The notes beneath the pieces are model-generated. The model was not told where the DNA came from and searched no databases. It saw only the letters and a program-made list of their open reading frames with translations. From Spirochaetales bacterium (GTDB taxonomy: Bacteria > Spirochaetota > Spirochaetia > DSM-27196 > SLST01), in NCBI GenBank assembly GCA_030642995.1, contig DAOWMR010000062.1, positions 1 through 10,328 on the forward strand: 10,328 nucleotides of DNA, in the 5' to 3' direction. Both the position numbers and the translations under genes were made by a program. This document shows, in pieces, positions 5,846-10,328 of the stretch; within the stretch, counting starts at the first letter, position 1; every line of letters starts with the position of its first letter.

Positions 5846-7249
5846 GTGAACAGTTCCAGCCTTCGACGAATTTTCAGTACACTCTCAACCCCCGCGGGTG
5901 AGGTGTGCAGCCGCCTCCGGAATGCCGGACACGAGGCCTACGTTGTCGGCGGAGCGGTCCGTGACCTCGTCCGGCGCGTGAAGCCGGACGACTATGATCT
6001 CGCCACCAGCGCGACTCCTGAACAGGTCAAGCGCCTTTTTCGCCGTGTCGTGCCAACGGGTATCGAGCATGGTACCGTCACCGTCCTCACCAGCGACGAG
6101 AGCCTTGAGGTGACGACCTTCCGCGTCGAGTCCGCATATACCGATGGACGCCATCCCGATTCCGTGCAGTTCGTGACAACAATTGAGGAGGACCTTGCGC
6201 GCAGGGACTTCACAATCAACGGGATGGCCCTTGACCCAGTGCAGGAGCGGTTTCTCGACCCGTTCGGCGGCGAGGCCGATTTGCAGACGGGCACAATTCG
6301 CGCAATCGGCAACCCGGATGAACGATTTGCCGAGGACGCGCTCAGATTGCTACGGGCCGTTCGCTTTGCCACGCAGCTGCAGTTCCACATAGAACCGGAC
6401 ACCTGGGAGGCACTGACCCGCGCCTCACACACGCTCCAACGGGTGTCTTACGAACGGACACGGGACGAACTCAACAAGATCTTGGCAAGCGAACGTCCCA
6501 CCGTCGGATTCCGTTTGATGTCTCGAGGTGGACTACTCCAGGTTATTCTCCCGGAACTCGCTGCGGGCGTGGGCATTGAGCAGCGAGGGGACCACCGCTT
6601 TGACGTTTTCGAACACTCCATCCTCACTTGTGAGAGTGCCCCCAAAGACAATATGACGGTTCGACTCGCCGCCCTGCTTCACGATATAGCCAAACCTGCC
6701 ACCCTCTCGGTAGACGCCGATGGAAACCGGACCTTCTACCGACATGACCAGGAATCGGCCGACCAGGCACAGTCACTCCTCCGAAGACTACGCTACCCGA
6801 ACACGGTAATTGACCAGGTCACACACCTCATTCGTCAACACATGTTCGCTTACACACCCGACTGGACCGACGCAGCCGTGCGGAGGTTCCTCGCCCGCGT
6901 TGGGCTTCAGAATGTTGAAAATCTCTTTGCGTTGCGACAGGCGGACAGCTATGCCCAGCGTGGATCCAGAGTCGATTTCCGAACGCTCCTCACGTTTCGT
7001 GACCGCATCACCGAAATCCTCGCGAACGACCACGCCCTCAACAGAAAAGACCTTGCAGTCAACGGGCACGATCTCGCAACCATAGACATACCCCCGGGTC
7101 CGGCTATGGGTACCGTCATCGACCATCTCTTTGAGACTGTCCTGGACGATCCGAAACAGAACACTCGGCCCCAATTGCTGAAAATCGCTCGTACTTTCTA
7201 CGATTCAAGATTGAAAGGCGCTAACCACCATCCAACGGACACTTCCTGA
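5846..7249 (+). CDS. cca: CCA tRNA nucleotidyltransferase / poly(A) polymerase family, with HD domain
   Basis: This is a class II tRNA nucleotidyltransferase, expected to add or repair the 3' CCA end of tRNAs in the cytosol. Numbered from the GTG at 5846 (467 residues): GGAVRD at 35-40 with the catalytic DDYD at 48-51; RRDFTING at 119-126; EDALRLLRAVRF at 163-174, resembling the EDxxR nucleotide-template motif; and ERTRDEL at 203-209. An HD-type domain follows, with His at about 257 (FEHS) and LLHDIAKP at 278-285, then a helical tail. A TTG at 5837 also opens the frame, but it lies inside the likely -10 hexamer, so GTG 5846 is preferred; it has no Shine-Dalgarno (see findings). Bacterial CCA-adding enzymes and PcnB-type poly(A) polymerases share these motifs, so a poly(A) polymerase or single-nucleotide activity is a real alternative. 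The gene ends 14 bp from the convergent rnc, with no terminator between. Confidence 0.88.
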   Translation: MNSSSLRRIFSTLSTPAGEVCSRLRNAGHEAYVVGGAVRDLVRRVKPDDYDLATSATPEQVKRLFRRVVPTGIEHGTVTVLTSDESLEVTTFRVESAYTDGRHPDSVQFVTTIEEDLARRDFTINGMALDPVQERFLDPFGGEADLQTGTIRAIGNPDERFAEDALRLLRAVRFATQLQFHIEPDTWEALTRASHTLQRVSYERTRDELNKILASERPTVGFRLMSRGGLLQVILPELAAGVGIEQRGDHRFDVFEHSILTCESAPKDNMTVRLAALLHDIAKPATLSVDADGNRTFYRHDQESADQAQSLLRRLRYPNTVIDQVTHLIRQHMFAYTPDWTDAAVRRFLARVGLQNVENLFALRQADSYAQRGSRVDFRTLLTFRDRITEILANDHALNRKDLAVNGHDLATIDIPPGPAMGTVIDHLFETVLDDPKQNTRPQLLKIARTFYDSRLKGANHHPTDTS

Positions 7250-7263
7250 AACAGACCGCGAAA

Positions 7264-8127
7264 TCAGGAACGCCTCATCTGTTTTCGAGATCCTCCGCGA
7301 CTGCGTGGCCTCCGGTTGCGCGGCTGTGACCCATGCGGCCGACCAGCATTGGAACTTCGTGTGAGGCTTTCGTAGGCAAGGCTCGCAGCCGCCTGCTCCG
7401 CCTGCTTTTTGTTCGGCCCTTTTCCCGGACCGTAGTTCTTCCCGGCAACTTCAACTTCAATCCAAAACACGCGATCATGATCAGGCCCGGTCCGCTTGGC
7501 TACCACGTACTTCGGATAGCTCTTGTATCTCTTCTGGGCGTACTCCTGCAGAAGTGTCTTGTAGTCCTTCTCGTGCCGATCCTCAAGAACCTTCGCGATC
7601 TCCGGAACCAGGAATCGCAGAACGAATTTCCGAGCCTCTCGCAATCCGCTGTCGAGGAAATAAGCCCCAATCACCGCTTCAGTCGCGTCGGCGAGGATGG
7701 CCTTCTTGGAACGGCCGCCGGAAAACTCCTCGCCCCTGCCAATGAGAATGAAATTGTCGACACGAAGCTCCCGCGCAATGCCGGTCAGAGTCGCCTCACT
7801 GACAACGAAGCTCTTGATTTTTGCAAGGTCGCCCTCCGCACGGTCCGGAAGGGTTTCGTAGAGATACTCCGCAACGACTACGCCGAGAACTGAATCGCCA
7901 AAAAATTCCAGCCGTTCATTGTTCCCAATTCCACCGCCCTGCTCGTTCGCAAAAGAACGATGGCAGAACGCCAGATTCAGCAAGTCGAGATCCTTGAATT
8001 TTATTCCAGCGTGGCGTTGAAAGACAAGAAGCTCATCGCGCCGGGCACTATCGGCGGCCGGGGCGAGATGAGCTTCTGTTCGTTTGAATAGTCGCACCAA
8101 ACTTAGTGCAGATGCAGGCGCCCGCAT
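7264..8127 (-). CDS. rnc: Ribonuclease III
   Basis: This double-strand-specific endoribonuclease processes rRNA precursors and structured mRNAs. The protein has 287 residues. The catalytic domain at about 30-180 carries the signature NERLEFFGDSVL at 70-81 (Glu74, Asp78) and the second metal cluster ADATEAVIGAYF at 146-157 (Asp147, Glu150). A double-stranded RNA-binding domain at 187-256 starts DYKTLLQEYAQKR and includes the GPNKKQAEQAAA helix at 237-248. Two additions to the core are an N-terminal extension of about 29 residues and a strongly basic C-terminal tail (RNRRPRSRGGSRKQMRRS at 270-287) that probably adds RNA affinity. The ATG at 8125-8127 lies 17 bp after the acpP stop, has only a poor ribosome site (GCGGA), and sits in a GC-rich hairpin. 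TTG and GTG codons at residues 10-11 are alternatives without better ribosome sites. It is the last gene of rpmF-acpP-rnc. Confidence 0.96.
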   Translation of the reverse strand: MRAPASALSLVRLFKRTEAHLAPAADSARRDELLVFQRHAGIKFKDLDLLNLAFCHRSFANEQGGGIGNNERLEFFGDSVLGVVVAEYLYETLPDRAEGDLAKIKSFVVSEATLTGIARELRVDNFILIGRGEEFSGGRSKKAILADATEAVIGAYFLDSGLREARKFVLRFLVPEIAKVLEDRHEKDYKTLLQEYAQKRYKSYPKYVVAKRTGPDHDRVFWIEVEVAGKNYGPGKGPNKKQAEQAAASLAYESLTRSSNAGRPHGSQPRNRRPRSRGGSRKQMRRS

Positions 8128-8136
8128 TCCGCGGGC
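8120..8136 (-). repeat. GC-rich hairpin over the rnc start codon
   Basis: GCCCGC and GCGGGC form a perfect 6-bp inverted repeat (8120-8125 and 8131-8136) with a 5-base loop. On the transcribed strand the loop GGAAT contains the first two bases of the rnc ATG, and the third is in the stem. It lies in the 17-bp gap after acpP. It is not followed by a T run, so it is not a terminator; a role in limiting rnc translation is inference. Confidence 0.5.
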
Positions 8137-8144
8137 CGGCTGCG

Positions 8145-8384
8145 TTAGCTCTGCTGGGACTTAATGAAGTCGAGCGCGTCACGAACGGTCTCGAACTCGT
8201 TTGCCTTCTCGTCCGGAACCTCAACTCCCATCTCTTCCTCAATAGCGTAGACGAGTTCAAAGGTGTCCAGGCTGTCCGCGCCAAGATCCTGGCGGAAGGA
8301 CGAGTCAAGAGTGATCTTACTCTCGTCAATCTCCAACTTTTCCGCAATCAGCTTCTTCATCTTCTCGAACAGTTCGTCAGCCAT
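8145..8384 (-). CDS. acpP: Acyl carrier protein
   Basis: This is the cytosolic carrier of growing acyl chains in type II fatty acid synthesis. It has 79 residues and is strongly acidic, with the four-helix ACP pattern. The phosphopantetheine attachment site is Ser38 in GADSLD at 35-40, followed by the recognition helix TFELVYAIEEEMGVEVPDE at 41-59. A good ribosome site, GAGGAG (complement of 8391-8396), lies six bases before the ATG. It sits 17 bp after rpmF and 17 bp before rnc, with no fab genes beside it in this window. High expression is expected from the shared upstream promoter and strong ribosome site. Confidence 0.97.
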   Translation of the reverse strand: MADELFEKMKKLIAEKLEIDESKITLDSSFRQDLGADSLDTFELVYAIEEEMGVEVPDEKANEFETVRDALDFIKSQQS

Positions 8385-8401
8385 AGCTCTCTCCTCGTTG
8401 T

Positions 8402-8590
8402 TTATTCAAGTTCCTCAGGCTCGAAAACCTGCCGGCCTCGATAGAACCCACTCTTCATGTCTACGTGATGACGAACAACGGCTTCACCACTTTCGGGTGA
8501 CGTCACAAGCGTCGGAAGCTTGATTCTTCCATTGATCTTGCGACGCCGACGTGTTCGTGCTTTTGAATGCTTTTTCTTTGGTACTGCCAT
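8402..8590 (-). CDS. rpmF: 50S ribosomal protein L32 (zinc-free form)
   Basis: This is a small basic protein of the large ribosomal subunit. It has 62 residues, starting MAVPKKKHSKARTRRRR, the typical L32 N terminus. The frame is open nine codons further upstream to 8617, but MAVPKKK is the conserved start and has GGGTGGG (complement of 8598-8604) seven bases before it. In zinc-binding L32 a CPxC and a CxxC pair form a ribbon. Here the equivalent positions read SPES at 31-34 and DMKS at 44-47, so all four Cys are absent; this is the C-minus type. It is the first gene of rpmF-acpP-rnc and has its own promoter after coaD. Confidence 0.95.
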   Translation of the reverse strand: MAVPKKKHSKARTRRRRKINGRIKLPTLVTSPESGEAVVRHHVDMKSGFYRGRQVFEPEELE

Positions 8591-8619
8591 TTCAATTCCC
8601 ACCCTGCGAAAGTCCATGA

Positions 8620-8648
8620 AAGATATCGTATCATTCAGACCCTGTCAA
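8620..8648 (-). promoter_or_regulatory. Sigma-70-type promoter of rpmF-acpP-rnc
   Basis: On the minus strand a perfect TTGACA (complement of 8643-8648) is followed by a 17-base spacer and TATCTT (complement of 8620-8625), a 4 of 6 match to the -10. The start of transcription would be near 8612, giving a leader of about 22 bases with a GGTGGG-type ribosome site. It lies in the 76-bp gap after the coaD stop, so the ribosomal protein gene need not depend on the coaD promoter. Confidence 0.75.
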
Positions 8649-8666
8649 CTCGCACGGCACCGACGG

Positions 8667-9146
8667 CTATCCGCGAAACCGCTCTCGAAGCGCCAACGCC
8701 ACAGACGGCGGCACCATCGTGGAAATATCTCCCCCAAGTCGGGCGAGCTCTTTGATAGTCGTTGATCGCAGCACAAAATATTGCGGGTCTGTCGGCATGA
8801 ATATTGTCTCGATCCGCGGATTGAGTCCCTTGTTCATCATGCTCAACTCGAACTCGTATGCGAAGTCCGCCAGAGCACGCACACCACGGATCATTATCTG
8901 AGCATCTACTTTCTCCGCAAATTCGACTATCAGGCTGTCCCACAAATGGACCTGAACGTTCCTGAAATCCGTCGCCAGTTCTTCCATCATCCGATACCGC
9001 TCGTCGGCGGTGAAGGTGTACTGTTTGCCCGGATTCGACGCAACAACCACAAATATTTCATCGTAGATCGTGCTCGCTCGTTCTATCAGGTTCAGGTGAC
9101 CATTCGTAGGTGGGTCAAAGGAACCCGGGAATAGTGCTCTCAACAT
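8667..9146 (-). CDS. coaD: Phosphopantetheine adenylyltransferase
   Basis: This enzyme joins ATP and 4'-phosphopantetheine to form dephospho-CoA, the penultimate step of coenzyme A synthesis, in the cytosol. The length of 159 residues is standard. Motifs are FPGSFDPPTNGHLNLIERA at 6-24, with the nucleotidyltransferase T/HxGH element TNGH at 14-17; MIRGVRALADFAYEFE at 85-100; the MNKGLNP segment at 104-110; and LRSTTIKELA at 126-135, the equivalent of the C-terminal ISSS-type ATP site. The ATG at 9144-9146 has no Shine-Dalgarno and lies 8 bases after a near-consensus -10, so the transcript may be leaderless. Its product supplies the CoA precursor of the ACP prosthetic group, which gives a loose metabolic link to acpP downstream. 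Confidence 0.97.
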   Translation of the reverse strand: MLRALFPGSFDPPTNGHLNLIERASTIYDEIFVVVASNPGKQYTFTADERYRMMEELATDFRNVQVHLWDSLIVEFAEKVDAQIMIRGVRALADFAYEFELSMMNKGLNPRIETIFMPTDPQYFVLRSTTIKELARLGGDISTMVPPSVALALRERFRG

Positions 9147-9154
9147 GACTCAGC

Positions 9155-9183
9155 ATAGTAAATGCGCCCCCTACTGCAGTCAA
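9155..9183 (-). promoter_or_regulatory. Sigma-70-type promoter of coaD
   Basis: On the minus strand TTGACT (complement of 9178-9183, 5 of 6) is followed by an exact 17-base spacer and TACTAT (complement of 9155-9160, 4 of 6). The expected start of transcription falls at or just before the coaD ATG. The -35 hexamer overlaps the ribosome site of the divergent gene (AAGGAG at 9182-9187). Confidence 0.7.
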
Positions 9184-9191
9184 GGAGACGC

Positions 9192-10007
9192 GTGATATAC
9201 TCCGCTGTCGTGCGTTCTGCCCTACCCCTCCTGTTGCTGATTCTCTCCGTCAACCTCATGGCCCAGACGACATCCGGTGATCAAGAGGAATCCAGGGAAA
9301 TCGACGAGGCACAGCCGGACTGGATCCAGCCCACGGAGATTCAGCCGGAAGCCGACGGTGACTGGGTGCGACCGGATGCGGCAGACTCAACTATCCCGGC
9401 GCTGCGGCCTCAGGTCATCACCGCCCTTCGTGCCCAGGCGTTTGCGATTGATCTGGATGCCAAGAGCCGCGTCCTCGCAACCCTTGGACAGATGCATGCA
9501 GAGGATCAACTCAGCCCCGATGATAGTCCGGCACTGGACCTGCTCGCTTTCCTGGCCACAGAATCCTATGACTTCCAGATCCGCCGAGAGGGACGTGTAA
9601 TCAATGATTTTCCGATGATCCGGGCGGACGCGGTGCTCCTCCTTGGCTCGATAGGTGGTCCTGCCGCTACCGCCACCCTCGAACGTGTGCTGAAACACGA
9701 AGAGGACGCCTACGTCTTGTCCCAGGCGGTCACCGCAGTCGCTCAGACGGCGTCTGCACCCACACCAGAGCTTCTGTCGACCCTTACGACACTGGTAACC
9801 CGAATGAACGCCGTCGCACGCCCTGACAACGCTCTGGCGATCGCGGTCGTCAATGCCGTCGGTGATCTTCACGAGCGATCGGGGGGGATTGATGATCCCG
9901 ATCTTTTCCGAGCACTTATTTCCATTGCACAGGGGGGATATTCAACCACGGTCCGTCGGGCGGCCGCCCGGGTCATCGACGAGCTTCGCGAACGACCTCA
10001 GCTTTGA
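9192..10007 (+). CDS. Exported HEAT-repeat-like protein
   Basis: I recognise the class but not a specific function. From the GTG at 9192 the protein has 271 residues. Residues 2-24 look like a Sec signal peptide, with a Leu-rich core ending LMA before QTTS; no lipobox Cys is present, so it is probably periplasmic. Residues 25-70 are acidic and rich in Pro, Gln and Trp (for example PDWIQPTEIQPEADGDW), likely disordered. From about 70 to the end, helical pairs such as MIRADAVLLLGSIGGPAATATLERVL, AYVLSQAVTAVAQ and STTVRRAAARVIDELRE fit HEAT-like repeats, which usually act as protein-binding scaffolds. GTG 9192 is chosen because AAGGAG at 9182-9187 precedes it by four bases; the in-frame ATG at 9162 has no ribosome site and lies inside the coaD promoter spacer. 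The gene is divergent from coaD and converges on a small gene 12 bp away. Confidence 0.72.
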   Translation: MIYSAVVRSALPLLLLILSVNLMAQTTSGDQEESREIDEAQPDWIQPTEIQPEADGDWVRPDAADSTIPALRPQVITALRAQAFAIDLDAKSRVLATLGQMHAEDQLSPDDSPALDLLAFLATESYDFQIRREGRVINDFPMIRADAVLLLGSIGGPAATATLERVLKHEEDAYVLSQAVTAVAQTASAPTPELLSTLTTLVTRMNAVARPDNALAIAVVNAVGDLHERSGGIDDPDLFRALISIAQGGYSTTVRRAAARVIDELRERPQL

Positions 10008-10019
10008 CCATACGCCTTT

Positions 10020-10160
10020 CTATCGATGTTGATGTCCGACGATCTCGTTTGTGAGCCGCTGGGCGAGATTTTGCACGGCGTCGGCAACATATCGACTATC
10101 ACGAATTTTCTTTTTCAGTTCTGCGATTCGTTTTGGATCAACAGGTTTCGCAATTCTCAC
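10020..10160 (-). CDS. 46-residue FlgM-like protein (possible anti-sigma-28 C-terminal module)
   Basis: This small gene starts with GTG (complement of 10158-10160) overlapping the stop of the YraN gene as GTGA, and has GGAG four bases upstream. The product begins MRIAKPVDPKRIAELKKKIR and continues with a second helix, ADAVQNLAQRLTNEIV, at 26-41. The pattern R-[IV]-x-x-L-K-x-x-I-x-x-x-x-Y followed by a D-containing helix with LA and a hydrophobic end resembles the C-terminal, sigma-28-binding part of FlgM, the anti-sigma factor of late flagellar genes. Full FlgM is usually 80-100 residues, so this would be a minimal form without the disordered N-terminal half. The resemblance is by eye. The existence of the gene is more secure than its function, since it has a ribosome site, a coupled start and a good helix pattern. 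Its stop is 12 bp from that of the exported protein gene. Confidence 0.5.
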   Translation of the reverse strand: MRIAKPVDPKRIAELKKKIRDSRYVADAVQNLAQRLTNEIVGHQHR

Positions 10161-10328
10161 AATGCTCCACGCCCGCAAAAAGCGTTTTTGATATGCTCCA
10201 CGCTTCCATTTGAGACGAAGAGAAGGTCAAATCGCGGTTGAAAGTCCGCAAATTCAAGATGCTCCTGCAGAAACCAGAGGGAGGTACGAATAATGCGTCC
10301 CTGCTTCCGGCGGCTCAGGGCCTGTTCC
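10157..10328 (-). CDS. YraN/UPF0102-family protein, C-terminal part (start outside window)
   Basis: The frame is open to the window edge and ends with TGA at 10157-10159. The visible 56 residues match the C-terminal half of the YraN/UPF0102 family, a restriction-endonuclease-like fold of unsettled function often encoded beside rnhB or ribosomal maturation genes. Diagnostic parts are SRRKQGRIIRTSLWFLQEH (the Lys/Arg-rich helix after the catalytic-like core), PRFDLLFV (the conserved RFD strand), and VEHIKNAF, the family's C-terminal signature. The catalytic-like E-D-ExK portion would lie upstream and is not in the window. It overlaps the 46-codon FlgM-like gene by 4 bp, so the two should be cotranscribed. 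Confidence 0.85.
   Translation of the reverse strand, partial: EQALSRRKQGRIIRTSLWFLQEHLEFADFQPRFDLLFVSNGSVEHIKNAFCGRGAL

Noticed and set aside
7243..7270. Inverted repeat TTCCTGA/TCAGGAA spanning the convergent stops of cca and rnc, considered as a bidirectional terminator
   Set aside because: The arms are 7 bp with a 14-base gap and no T run on either strand. The symmetry mainly reflects that both genes end with Ser TCC followed by TGA, so chance is the simpler explanation.
7333..7893. 186-codon plus-strand open frame opposite rnc
   Set aside because: The minus strand there encodes complete RNase III catalytic and RNA-binding motifs, and the plus-strand frame has no recognisable protein features.
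8591..8617. Nine-codon N-terminal extension of L32
   Set aside because: The conserved L32 start MAVPKKK has its own ribosome site, and the extension lies in the region expected to be the mRNA leader or upstream of it.
1..10328. tRNA, rRNA, CRISPR array, insertion sequence, prophage or attachment site
   Set aside because: No cloverleaf, repeat-spacer pattern, transposase motif or terminal repeats were seen. All gaps between genes are under 120 bases and are accounted for by promoters, the flaB leader and one terminator.

Overview
The window looks like a chromosomal piece of a spirochaete with moderately high GC, probably Spirochaetaceae/Spirochaetales. The main evidence is a core flagellin of the periplasmic FlaB type: about 290 residues, the start MIINHNLSAM, and no variable central domain. 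The rpmF-acpP-rnc-coaD cluster and a large orphan protein resembling a Spirochaetes-restricted DUF are consistent with this. Nothing indicates a mobile element, CRISPR array, prophage, tRNA or rRNA. Intergenic space is very small, with several 4-bp overlaps and convergent gaps of 7 to 14 bp.

Layout. (1) 1-2149, plus strand: a tightly overlapping trio of a HAD hydrolase (5' end cut by the window), a membrane-anchored SPFH/Band-7-like protein and a HIT-family nucleotide hydrolase/phosphorylase. (2) 2157-4748, minus strand: a thiamine diphosphokinase-like gene with a degenerate signature loop, followed directly and apparently translationally coupled to a 625-residue orphan protein. (3) 4749-5808, plus strand: flaB with an information-rich leader and a strong intrinsic terminator. 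(4) 5810-7249, plus strand: a CCA-adding enzyme/poly(A) polymerase-family gene with an HD domain and its own promoter. (5) 7264-9183, minus strand: coaD with its own promoter, then a second promoter driving rpmF-acpP-rnc. (6) 9192-10007, plus strand: an exported HEAT-repeat-like protein. (7) 10020-10328, minus strand: the C-terminal half of a YraN/UPF0102 protein overlapping a 46-codon gene whose product resembles the sigma-28-binding C-terminal part of FlgM.

The most interesting signal is the control of flagellin. The flaB leader can fold two ANGGAN hexaloops, one in an upstream hairpin and one formed by the Shine-Dalgarno sequence itself. This is the arrangement expected for the post-transcriptional repressor CsrA. 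The leader also carries a sigma-28-like promoter and a 19-codon upstream ORF that ends one base before the flaB start. A FlgM-like minigene at the other end of the window would, if real, add anti-sigma control.

A second theme is that the promoters of cca and coaD are both near consensus, and both put the start codon exactly 8 bases after the -10 hexamer with no Shine-Dalgarno. Both genes may therefore be read from leaderless or nearly leaderless mRNAs. All calls come from reading the sequence; no database search was run.
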